This document shows positions 15,053 through 21,459 of a stretch of DNA of 27,387 bases, in pieces. Position 1 is the first letter of the stretch; each line of letters starts with the position of its first letter. The notes under the pieces were generated by a model. It was not told the DNA's origin and made no database searches. It saw only the letters and a list, made by a program, of their open reading frames with translations. A program made the translations under genes and the position numbers. Source of the DNA: a virus; IMG/VR virus record IMGVR_UViG_3300027801_001506, positions 1-27,387 of that record, one strand, 5' to 3'.

Positions 15053-16389
15053 GTTTATATCAAATAGAACAAAGACAATCTAAGACTACTAGAATTTTAG
15101 TCTATCCAAATATTACATTTGCAAAAGACTTAGAGAAAGATAGTTATATACAAGTTATTAAAAAACAAATAACATTACTAAATGAGATTCGTGATGACTT
15201 GTGGTTTTATTTAATCTTACCTAAAGAAGTACCTAGTTTAGTATTTGATAATGTTACACAATTAATAGTTTACTTACCTACACATTCACCTACAATGAGA
15301 GCTCACTTTGATACAGAAGCAATTAAAAAAGTTTTACCTAGAGAATATGATTTTGATTTAGTCATGTGTCATTTACCAGAACATGCATATGATTTAAAAA
15401 ATGTTTTATTTAATAAGACCCACCATTTACCTAAGTTTTTTGGATATGCACACTGGTTTGATTTTAAAGAAGTTGTAAACTGGCAGATGGATAGTTTCAA
15501 CAAAAGTATGATAGGTTTATTAGAATATGATAAGTGTTATATAAACACACAACATCAAAAAGAAATGGTCTTGAAACAAGCAGAAGAAATTTTTAATAGT
15601 GATACATTGTATAAGTTATCAAACATATTAGAAGTTCAACATATAGGAGTTGATGGTAAAGACATAGTATCAGAGATTAATAAAACTCCAGAAAAAATAA
15701 TTGTATTTAATCATAGACCAGAAACATATAAAAACTATAAACAGTTTCTAGAAATTACAGATGAATTATATAAACAAAGACAAGATTTCAAAGTATGGGT
15801 GCCACTTGCAAGTAAACCTGATAGAGAATATATTACAGTAGAAAAGGGTGATAAAGATTTTTATTATAAAAAACTTCAAGAGTGTTGTGTAGGATTTTCA
15901 CCCAAACAAGCATATGGTGGTTGGTCAGTTGCAACAACAGATGGCATGATGAATGGTGTACCTTATATAATGTATGATGAAATGTATTATGAAGAATTAA
16001 ATGCTGAAGCAGATTTTTTTAGAAGTGATGTAGTCGCAATAGATTTACTAAACAAGTATTTGAATAATACAAAATATCGTAACAAAATGGCAGAACAGGC
16101 TAAGAGTTGTGTACTAAATGATTTAGTTTATAAAGATTCAATACAATTAATGAGTATGTATATTGACAGTCTAGTTGATAAATTACCTATGGTAGGTGAA
16201 ACAGAAAAAGTTGATGAGATAATTGAATGGATTAAAAATGAAGGAATAATATCTAAGAAAAATCTAATAGATAGATTAAATTGGGGTGTTGGAATAAAGT
16301 TTACACAATATAGGCGTAGGCTCTTGACAAACCCAAATATATATGATACTATAAGTGAATACCCTAACTATTGTTGGAGACCAAAGTGA
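15049..16389 (+). CDS. GT-B-type glycosyltransferase with possible C-terminal DNA-binding domain
   Basis: A 446-residue protein from ATG 15049, which overlaps the previous stop; a frame from 14992 starts inside the previous gene and is not preferred. The middle resembles the second Rossmann domain of GT-B glycosyltransferases: KIIVFNHRPETYKNYKQFLE, then FKVWVPLAS, YYKKLQECCVGFSPKQAYGG and VATTDGMMNGVPYIMYDEMY (the nucleotide-sugar-binding region with a late acidic residue). The last 60 residues (VDEIIEWIKNEGIISKKNL, then WGVGIKFTQYRRRLL and YDTISEYPNYCW) read like a winged-helix or HTH domain and are unusual for a glycan glycosyltransferase. The DNA methyltransferase follows with a one-base overlap. 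DNA or surface-glycan glycosylation are both possible. Confidence 0.65.
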   Translation: MSLYQIEQRQSKTTRILVYPNITFAKDLEKDSYIQVIKKQITLLNEIRDDLWFYLILPKEVPSLVFDNVTQLIVYLPTHSPTMRAHFDTEAIKKVLPREYDFDLVMCHLPEHAYDLKNVLFNKTHHLPKFFGYAHWFDFKEVVNWQMDSFNKSMIGLLEYDKCYINTQHQKEMVLKQAEEIFNSDTLYKLSNILEVQHIGVDGKDIVSEINKTPEKIIVFNHRPETYKNYKQFLEITDELYKQRQDFKVWVPLASKPDREYITVEKGDKDFYYKKLQECCVGFSPKQAYGGWSVATTDGMMNGVPYIMYDEMYYEELNAEADFFRSDVVAIDLLNKYLNNTKYRNKMAEQAKSCVLNDLVYKDSIQLMSMYIDSLVDKLPMVGETEKVDEIIEWIKNEGIISKKNLIDRLNWGVGIKFTQYRRRLLTNPNIYDTISEYPNYCWRPK

Positions 16390-17471
16390 TGGCAAATAAT
16401 GAATGTATAATGGATGTTCTTGATAGATTTAAAAAGAAAGGTTTTCCATATTACTCTACTGATACAAAATGGCGAAATGATAAGTTTAATGTATTGATGA
16501 ATACAAAACTTGAAACCATCATAGACAGAAGACAAAATATTATAGGTCAAAATCCTAATGGTCTATCACTTGCATGGTCTTATATGGAACATGCTTGGGC
16601 AATTAAATGTGGCAAGATGAGAACACCAATGGAAGTTTGGGAAGATGAAGAACATCTAAAGAAAGGTATTAATAAAATACTATCAGGCACATTCTTTACA
16701 AAAAGAGAACATTACGAAATATCAGATTCAGACATGAGGTCAATGTTGAGAAGATATTCCGGCACACAAATGGTATCTAACTTTAGACCTACAGCTGCAG
16801 CCGCAATGTATAATATATTTGTAGATAGAGATTCTATTCTTGAAGGCACAACAGCAGGAACAGTTTGGGATCCTAGTATGGGTTATGGTGGTAGATTACT
16901 CGGTGCTATTTTAGCAGGTGTCAATTATATTGGTACAGACCCATGCATACCTACATATCAAGGATTAGAAAAGATTAGAGATGAATATGGTCATCAAGAT
17001 AAAAAATATGACTTACTTAGACAAGGTAGTGAAACATTTATACCAGATGAAGAAAGTTTAGACTTTGTATTTACAAGTCCACCTTACTTTGGTTGGGAAG
17101 CATATGGTGATGAACCAGAACAATCAAGTATTAAGTTTGATACATCTGAAGTATGGAAAGAAAAGTTTTTAAAACAAACAATTAAAAATGCACATAGAGG
17201 ATTAAAGAAAGGTAAGTTTCTTGCATTGAATGTTGCAAACACAAAACAATATAAAACATTTGAAGAAGACACAGTTCAACTTGCAATTGAATCCGGTTTT
17301 AAACATACAGATACATGGTGGTTATCTTTATCAACACAACAAGGTAAAGTAGAACAAGGTTCTCTAGAGGGTGTAACTGAAGTTAAACAGAAACAGCGAT
17401 ATATGGGCGAGTATGTTAGACCAGATGTTCCTGGTAGAAAATTTGAACCTACATTTATATTTCAAAAATGA
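16389..17471 (+). CDS. DNA methyltransferase (SPPY-type, N4-cytosine or N6-adenine)
   Basis: A 360-residue protein starting at ATG 16389 (TGATG overlap with the glycosyltransferase). VWDPSMGYGGRLLG at 159-172 is the SAM-binding motif I region, DPCIP supplies the acidic residue after the next strand, and FTSPPYFGWEAYG with S230-PPY233 is catalytic motif IV. Motif I precedes motif IV. SPPY is commonest in N4-cytosine enzymes but does not exclude adenine. A 150-residue N-terminal region with RRYSGTQMVSNFRP may be a target-recognition part. No restriction endonuclease is next to it, so it is an orphan, possibly for self-protection or as part of a DNA-modification route. Confidence 0.87.
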   Translation: MANNECIMDVLDRFKKKGFPYYSTDTKWRNDKFNVLMNTKLETIIDRRQNIIGQNPNGLSLAWSYMEHAWAIKCGKMRTPMEVWEDEEHLKKGINKILSGTFFTKREHYEISDSDMRSMLRRYSGTQMVSNFRPTAAAAMYNIFVDRDSILEGTTAGTVWDPSMGYGGRLLGAILAGVNYIGTDPCIPTYQGLEKIRDEYGHQDKKYDLLRQGSETFIPDEESLDFVFTSPPYFGWEAYGDEPEQSSIKFDTSEVWKEKFLKQTIKNAHRGLKKGKFLALNVANTKQYKTFEEDTVQLAIESGFKHTDTWWLSLSTQQGKVEQGSLEGVTEVKQKQRYMGEYVRPDVPGRKFEPTFIFQK

Positions 17472-18421
17472 AAATCTTAGGTATCAATACTTCTCATCAA
17501 CCTTCAATATGTCAATTAACAGATGGTAAAATTGATTTTCATTTAGATGAAACTAGAGTACGAAGAAATAAGTATTTTATGCCTAGAGAAGATGACAGTT
17601 TCTTTCATTCTATTGATAAACTAAAAGATAAAAACTTTGATGGTGTTGTAGTTGCTTCATATGATAGAAGATTTGAATCAGTTCGTAATGGAACAAGTCC
17701 AGAAGCAGATAAAATTATTTTAAAATCACTACAAGAACAATTGCCTAATTGTCCATTTTATTCTCAACCAGAACATCATCTATATCATGCATTATCATCT
17801 CATTCATATTCTAAAAACAAAGAATCATTAGTTATAGTTATGGACGGAGGTGGTGCTCAATTATTTCCTACATATCAAGAAATGGAAAGTATATACTTAA
17901 TGAATGAATCTGTTCTTAAATTATATTCTAGACATTCTAATATACGAACACAAGAAATTTTAGATGATTCACATGTTCAAGACATGTTTTTTAAAATAGA
18001 TGAAACTGATTATGAATTTAATTCAGAAACTTCATCAGGCGGATTATTTGCTGATATGGCAGCCTCTTTTGATATGCCAGTTTTTAGTGAAGGTAAAGTT
18101 ATGGGAATGTCGGCATATGGTCATCACAATCAAGGGTATGTAGAAGAAGAAGAATTATTATCACCAGCTGATAAATCATTAAGATTACAAAATAAAACCT
18201 TTAATGATACAATAGAATTAATAAAACATGCAATAACATATTCAGACTGTAAAAATATTGTATTGTCAGGTGGTTATGCTTTAAATTGTGTAAATAATTA
18301 TAGATACTTAGATGAGTTTCCTAAACACAATTTTTTTGTAGACCCAAATCCAGGCGATAGTGGTACTTCAACAGGGGCTGCTATATGGTTACATTTTTAT
18401 TTAAAGGCAGGAGGCTTTTAA
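17468..18421 (+). CDS. Carbamoyltransferase, N-terminal (Kae1-like) part of a split gene
   Basis: A 317-residue protein equal to the N-terminal ASKHA/Kae1-like domain of NodU/CmcH/TobZ-type carbamoyltransferases. Supporting segments are MKILGINTSHQPSICQL, PEHHLYHALSSHSYS (metal-binding HxxxH area), VIVMDGGG, SGGLFADMAASFD, GKVMGMSAYG and NIVLSGGYALNCVNN, then NPGDSGTSTGAAIWL. This domain transfers carbamoyl from carbamoyl-adenylate to the acceptor hydroxyl. The family is normally one chain of about 550 residues; here it stops at 18421 and the C-terminal domain is a separate gene. It begins in an ATGA overlap with the methyltransferase. Its last bases carry the AGGAGG site of the next small gene. 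Confidence 0.87.
   Translation: MKILGINTSHQPSICQLTDGKIDFHLDETRVRRNKYFMPREDDSFFHSIDKLKDKNFDGVVVASYDRRFESVRNGTSPEADKIILKSLQEQLPNCPFYSQPEHHLYHALSSHSYSKNKESLVIVMDGGGAQLFPTYQEMESIYLMNESVLKLYSRHSNIRTQEILDDSHVQDMFFKIDETDYEFNSETSSGGLFADMAASFDMPVFSEGKVMGMSAYGHHNQGYVEEEELLSPADKSLRLQNKTFNDTIELIKHAITYSDCKNIVLSGGYALNCVNNYRYLDEFPKHNFFVDPNPGDSGTSTGAAIWLHFYLKAGGF
18409..18414 (+). promoter_or_regulatory. Perfect Shine-Dalgarno AGGAGG
   Basis: AGGAGG lies six bases before ATG 18421, inside the last codons of the carbamoyltransferase N-part. It is the strongest Shine-Dalgarno I found in the window and argues that the small ORF is a translated gene and not debris from a broken carbamoyltransferase. Confidence 0.75.
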
Positions 18422-18573
18422 TGGCAATTAAAAAAGAAGACTACGAGACAGTAAAATCTGCAATACATACGAGCATAGTTCCTATGTGTGTAAAAAAGTT
18501 ATGGTTAAAGGATAAGAAATTTAATAAATGGTTTAACAATGATACTACAGAACAAAGAAGAAGTCGTAAGTAA
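18421..18573 (+). CDS. Small basic protein inserted between carbamoyltransferase halves (50 aa)
   Basis: A 50-residue lysine-rich ORF (MAIKKEDYETVKSAIHTS, then KKLWLKDKKFNKWFNN and ending EQRRSRK) with a perfect AGGAGG. I do not recognise it. It overlaps the carbamoyltransferase N-part by one base and the C-part by 35 bases, in a different frame from both. It could be a subunit bridging the two halves or a small independent gene inserted at the domain border. Less likely, it is the old linker translated after two compensating frame changes. It does not look like the linker of known carbamoyltransferases. Confidence 0.6.
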   Translation: MAIKKEDYETVKSAIHTSIVPMCVKKLWLKDKKFNKWFNNDTTEQRRSRK

Positions 18574-19069
18574 ATTACTTGACCAAAAGACAGTTGCTAT
18601 TTTTAATGGCAGAAGTGAATTGGGACCTAGAGCATTAGGTTGTCGTTCTATTTTATTTGACCCTAGAAATGAAAACGCCAAAGAAATTATAAATAAAGTT
18701 AAAAATAGAGAATGGTATCAACCATTTGCTTGTACTATAATGTTAGAACATGTACATGATTATTTTGATATGAAACAATTGAAAGAATCACCATGGATGT
18801 CTTTTGCTTTAAACTGTAAACAAAAAGCAATAAATGAAGTTCCAGGAATAGTTCATGTAGATAATACTTGTAGAGTACAAACATTAACAAAAGAACAAGA
18901 TATATTTTACTATGAGTTGTTAGAAGAATGGTATAGACAAACTAAATGTCCTATTTTACTTAACACCTCATTTAATTTAAAAGGTGAGGCAATTGTAGAA
19001 ACTTTAGATGACGCTATTGATACAGTAAATAGGTCAGACATAGATATTATATATGTAAGTGAGAAATAA
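18539..19069 (+). CDS. Carbamoyltransferase, C-terminal (YrdC-like) part of a split gene
   Basis: A 176-residue protein equal to the C-terminal domain of NodU/CmcH-type carbamoyltransferases. FNGRSELGPRALGCRSILFD at residues 23-42 is the diagnostic motif. REWYQPFACTIM, VHVDNTCRVQTL and CPILLNTSFNLKGEAIVETL complete the family pattern. This domain forms carbamoyl-adenylate from carbamoyl phosphate and ATP. It has no Shine-Dalgarno and starts inside the small ORF, so translation is probably coupled to it. It is in the same frame as the N-terminal part, but four stops (18452, 18476, 18491, 18506) separate them. The two parts presumably assemble into one enzyme. Confidence 0.87.
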   Translation: MILQNKEEVVSKLLDQKTVAIFNGRSELGPRALGCRSILFDPRNENAKEIINKVKNREWYQPFACTIMLEHVHDYFDMKQLKESPWMSFALNCKQKAINEVPGIVHVDNTCRVQTLTKEQDIFYYELLEEWYRQTKCPILLNTSFNLKGEAIVETLDDAIDTVNRSDIDIIYVSEK

Positions 19070-19070
19070 A

Positions 19071-19883
19071 ATGAACGATATAAATATTGAAAATTCAAAA
19101 AGAGACCCTAAATCACTTGTATTAGTAACAGGTGGATTTGACCCAATACATTCAGGTCATATACAATACTTGAAAGAAGCCGCAAAGTTAGGTGAAAAAC
19201 TAATTGTAGGTGTAAATTCAGATGAATGGTTAACAAGAAAAAAAGGAAAACCATTTATGCCACTAGAAGAAAGAATGGCATTACTAAATGAAATGTTAGT
19301 CGTAGATGAAGTCATAGATTTTAATGATGATGATAACACAGCTTGTGGTGCCATAGAAAAAGTAAAAGAAATGTATAAGGATGTATATAGTCATAAGTTT
19401 CATAAACCTATTATTTTTTGTAATGGGGGAGATAGAACATCAAACAATATACCCGAAGAAGAAGTATATGCTGGAAAAGATGAATGGGTAAAATTTAAAT
19501 TTGGTGTTGGGGGAGAAAACAAAAAAAATTCATCAAGTTGGATACTAGAAGATTACAAAAATGCAAAGACAATAAGAAATTGGGGGTACTATAGAGTAGT
19601 ACATCAAATAGGAAAAGGCATTAAAGTAAAAGAATTAGTAATCGAACCTGGTAAATCACTATCAAATCAATTTCATAATAAGAGAAGTGAAATGTGGTAT
19701 GTTATGAAAGGACAATGTGTTGTAAATGGAATCGTACAATTTGCACATGGACCCAGTTTTGTATTTCCCGAAGGGGCATGGCACGAGGCAAAGAATCTAA
19801 CAAGTGAACCATGTCATATTCTAGAATGTCAGTATGGAGAAGAATGTACAGAAGATGATATAGTCAGAGATTATCGAAAATAA
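19071..19883 (+). CDS. Nucleotidyltransferase-cupin fusion
   Basis: A 270-residue two-domain protein starting at ATG 19071, one base after the preceding stop. Residues 15-145 are a cytidylyltransferase-type domain: GGFDPIHSGH with H27 and H30 (HxGH), KKGKPFMPLEERMALL and VVDEVIDF, as in RfaE-C, TagD and related enzymes. Residues 168-258 are a mannose-6-phosphate-isomerase-type cupin: RNWGYYRVV, KELVIEPGKSLSNQFHNKRS with H202, EMWYVMKG with E207 and PEGAWHEA with H238. The fusion suggests activation and isomerisation (or regulated binding) of a sugar phosphate, feeding the glycosyltransferase and carbamoyltransferase upstream. The cupin could also be purely structural. Confidence 0.85.
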   Translation: MNDINIENSKRDPKSLVLVTGGFDPIHSGHIQYLKEAAKLGEKLIVGVNSDEWLTRKKGKPFMPLEERMALLNEMLVVDEVIDFNDDDNTACGAIEKVKEMYKDVYSHKFHKPIIFCNGGDRTSNNIPEEEVYAGKDEWVKFKFGVGGENKKNSSSWILEDYKNAKTIRNWGYYRVVHQIGKGIKVKELVIEPGKSLSNQFHNKRSEMWYVMKGQCVVNGIVQFAHGPSFVFPEGAWHEAKNLTSEPCHILECQYGEECTEDDIVRDYRK

Positions 19884-19896
19884 GTGAAAAAATAGC

Positions 19897-19925
19897 TTGA
19901 CAGACGCTCAAAAACAGTGTATAAT
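19897..19925 (+). promoter_or_regulatory. Consensus sigma70 promoter
   Basis: TTGACA at 19897-19902, a 17-base spacer and TATAAT at 19920-19925. Transcription should begin near 19932 and give a leader of about 25 nt before ATG 19957. The leader contains AAGAGA, a possible Shine-Dalgarno. Confidence 0.85.
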
Positions 19926-19956
19926 GGTATATAAACAACAAAAGAGACAATATACT

Positions 19957-20145
19957 ATGAAAGACTTAAATATAACTGTAAAACCAAACGAAAACCTATA
20001 TATGACCACTTATGAAGATAACGAAGTAGAGTATGTAGTATGCACACCTGAAGATAAAGAAAAAGAAGAAAAGAGATTGAGAAATCTTGAAGTAAAATTT
20101 ACTACTGAAATACGAAATGATTTAGTAAGAGTATTTGACTATTAA
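19957..20145 (+). CDS. Small hypothetical early protein (62 aa)
   Basis: A 62-residue acidic protein (MKDLNITVKPNENLYMTTYE, then EYVVCTPEDKEKEEKRLRNL). A longer frame opening with TTG at 19897 is rejected because that TTG is the -35 box and the next ATG (19924) lies in the -10 box; ATG 19957 is the first usable start. The family is not recognised. The central charged segment may form a helix. It stands directly behind a consensus early promoter, so it may act in early host takeover. Confidence 0.65.
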   Translation: MKDLNITVKPNENLYMTTYEDNEVEYVVCTPEDKEKEEKRLRNLEVKFTTEIRNDLVRVFDY

Positions 20146-20160
20146 AACAGTAAAATAATT

Positions 20161-20589
20161 ATGCCAAAATGTATGCATTTAGTGCCGGGTATGACTACAC
20201 TCAGCACTAAAAAAACAAAAGTCAAAATTACGAAAGCAAAAATGCTTCAATTTAGAGAAGACCATAAGCTTCATAATAAAGAATACAAACACGATAAACA
20301 TCTTGCACCTCTCATGGTCATGGATTTTGATACATATCTAAAATATCGTTTTGGCAAACTCAAACCTAAAAAGAAAAAATCAGAAGAATGGAAACCAGCC
20401 GCTATGCCTAATATAGTTGATGATAGAAAAGTACAGGTTAAAGTAGAACCTCATGCTTGTATAAAAAAACCACCTAAAGTATATGATGGTGAAAGAAAAC
20501 TAATAGGTATCGGCATGTTACACAAATCTAATCTCATACCTATCTTTGATAAAGAACATGCAATAGATATTGCAAAGATGAGAAGATGA
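20161..20589 (+). CDS. Hypothetical basic protein (142 aa)
   Basis: A 142-residue, very basic protein (KKTKVKITKAKMLQFREDHK, then KLKPKKKKSEEWK). No membrane segment or catalytic motif is evident. The N-terminus has MPKCMHLVPGMTT, and a second cysteine occurs near residue 100 (PHACIKKPP). High lysine content suggests nucleic-acid binding. It starts in an ATTATG context 15 bases after the preceding gene and probably shares its early promoter. The function is unknown. Confidence 0.6.
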   Translation: MPKCMHLVPGMTTLSTKKTKVKITKAKMLQFREDHKLHNKEYKHDKHLAPLMVMDFDTYLKYRFGKLKPKKKKSEEWKPAAMPNIVDDRKVQVKVEPHACIKKPPKVYDGERKLIGIGMLHKSNLIPIFDKEHAIDIAKMRR

Positions 20590-20774
20590 AATTTGTAACT
20601 ATATTACCATTTATAATATTTCCTTTTATTTTTACTGCAACCATATCGTGGATTATATTTTTATTATTAGTTGCTACACTAAATGACTTCAATTTATTAA
20701 ATCCAGAATATAATATCTATTACTATTTTACAATACTTATTACATTAATAAGTTTAAATATTTCTAAAAATTAA
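20586..20774 (+). CDS. Small membrane protein (62 aa)
   Basis: A 62-residue protein, almost wholly hydrophobic, with two predicted membrane spans (about 3-32 and 42-58) joined by a short loop containing NDFNLLNPEYN. It starts in an ATGA overlap with the basic protein. No family is recognised. A short two-span protein could be a holin-like or membrane-remodelling factor, but nothing in the sequence proves it. Confidence 0.5.
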   Translation: MKFVTILPFIIFPFIFTATISWIIFLLLVATLNDFNLLNPEYNIYYYFTILITLISLNISKN

Positions 20775-20785
20775 GTTATAACTCT

Positions 20786-20793
20786 TATAAATA
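20786..20793 (+). promoter_or_regulatory. T4-type late promoter TATAAATA for hsp20
   Basis: Exact TATAAATA in a 77-base intergenic gap. The predicted transcript start is near 20799, giving a leader of about 50 nt. A perfect 10-bp palindrome AGTTATAACT (20774-20783) lies just upstream and might be a regulator site. Confidence 0.75.
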
Positions 20794-20798
20794 GTAGT

Positions 20799-20822
20799 AG
20801 AAGTTGCCATAATGGGACTTCT
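20799..20822 (+). promoter_or_regulatory. 5'-leader hairpin of hsp20 mRNA
   Basis: AGAAGT (20799-20804) pairs with ACTTCT (20817-20822), and inside it CCA pairs with TGG around a TAA loop. The hairpin would lie at the very 5' end of the late hsp20 transcript. It may protect the mRNA 5' end; it does not include the AAAGGAG site, so a simple RNA thermometer is not obvious. Confidence 0.4.
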
Positions 20823-20838
20823 ATAAAACTTGCTTAAC

Positions 20839-20845
20839 AAAGGAG
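20839..20845 (+). promoter_or_regulatory. Shine-Dalgarno AAAGGAG of hsp20
   Basis: AAAGGAG six bases before ATG 20852, one of the few strong ribosome-binding sites in the window. It suggests high expression and confirms the hsp20 start. Confidence 0.8.
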
Positions 20846-20851
20846 AAAACT

Positions 20852-21376
20852 ATGACGGTATTTAGTTCACTACATCCGTTTACCATAGGTTATGAAGATG
20901 TCTTTAGACATTTTGATAGACTATTAGAACAGACACAACCAAACTATCCACCATACAACATCAGAAAAACAGGTGATTATTCACATGTTATCGAAGTTGC
21001 ATTGGCTGGTTATTCTAAGGCAGAAGTTGAGGTGATTCTTGCAGAGAACACTTTAACAATTAAATCATCAGATTTACCTACCACAGATAAACCTAAAAAA
21101 ATTAAAGATGAAGATGTCCAGTATAGTACTGATAAAAACCAATGGAGTCTAAAAATGAGTCCAGATGGTTCAACATCATACGGTCAACATACTGAAGATT
21201 GGAGAACATCTACTTTAATTCACAAAGGCATTGCTAAGAGGGCGTTCAAAAGAACATTTACTCTTGCAGAAGATGTCATTGTAAATAGTGCTGTTTTGAA
21301 AGATGGTCTTCTAAAAGTGGAACTTGAAAGAGTTGTACCTGAAGAAAAAAAACCTAAAGTAATCAAAATCAAGTAA
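20852..21376 (+). CDS. hsp20: Small heat-shock protein (Hsp20/alpha-crystallin family)
   Basis: A 174-residue small heat-shock protein, an ATP-independent holdase. The opening FSSLHPFTIGYEDVFRHFDR and PPYNIRKTGDYSHVIEVALA, then GYSKAEVEV and NTLTIKS, start the alpha-crystallin domain. The domain ends with HKGIAKRAFKRTFTLAEDV, NSAVLKDGLLKVELERVVPE and a C-terminal KPKVIKIK resembling the IxI anchor. An insertion of about 40 residues between the strands (about 76-120) is larger than in bacterial Hsp20. Such genes are near-universal in marine T4-like phages and may help capsid or tail assembly, which fits the late promoter here. Confidence 0.93.
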   Translation: MTVFSSLHPFTIGYEDVFRHFDRLLEQTQPNYPPYNIRKTGDYSHVIEVALAGYSKAEVEVILAENTLTIKSSDLPTTDKPKKIKDEDVQYSTDKNQWSLKMSPDGSTSYGQHTEDWRTSTLIHKGIAKRAFKRTFTLAEDVIVNSAVLKDGLLKVELERVVPEEKKPKVIKIK

Positions 21377-21384
21377 CATCTAAG

Positions 21385-21419
21385 TACCAACCAGCATTGA
21401 CATTTAGTGTTGGTTGGTA
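21385..21419 (+). repeat. Inverted repeat overlapping the gp45 promoter
   Basis: TACCAACCA (21385-21393) and TGGTTGGTA (21411-21419) are a perfect 9-bp inverted repeat with a 17-base loop that holds the -35 hexamer. The right arm abuts the -10. It could be an operator for a dimeric repressor or a weak terminator of hsp20 mRNA; no T-run follows. Confidence 0.65.
21386..21404 (+). repeat. 19-bp shared upstream element, gp45 copy
   Basis: ACCAACCAGCATTGACATT, identical to 10173-10191 in front of gp55. Both copies end in the -35 TTGACA plus TT, so they are a shared promoter-proximal element. Confidence 0.8.
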
Positions 21420-21425
21420 TATAAT
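21397..21425 (+). promoter_or_regulatory. Consensus sigma70 promoter for gp45
   Basis: TTGACA at 21397-21402, a 17-base spacer and TATAAT at 21420-21425. The transcript would start near 21432, leaving a leader of about 28 nt with AAGTGAG before ATG 21460. It probably drives the gp45-gp44-gp62-regA unit. Confidence 0.88.
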
Positions 21426-21459
21426 GTACACATATATAATTAACAAGTGAGAATATATT

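Noticed and set aside
16324-16352. TTGACA with a poor -10 (TACTAT) upstream of the methyltransferase
   Set aside because: The -10 matches only four of six bases, lies in glycosyltransferase coding sequence, and the methyltransferase is translationally coupled.
18422-18538. Single sequencing error explaining the split carbamoyltransferase
   Set aside because: The common frame of the two halves has four stops in this stretch, so one base error cannot join them; two compensating indels remain possible but the AGGAGG argues against it.
19079-19086. TATAAATA just inside the nucleotidyltransferase-cupin gene
   Set aside because: Located after the start codon, in Asp-Ile-Asn-Ile codons, and the next gene begins over 800 bases later behind its own sigma70 promoter.
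19897-19956. TTG-initiated extension of the 62-aa early protein
   Set aside because: The TTG is the -35 hexamer and the next ATG is in the -10 box, so neither would be in the mRNA.
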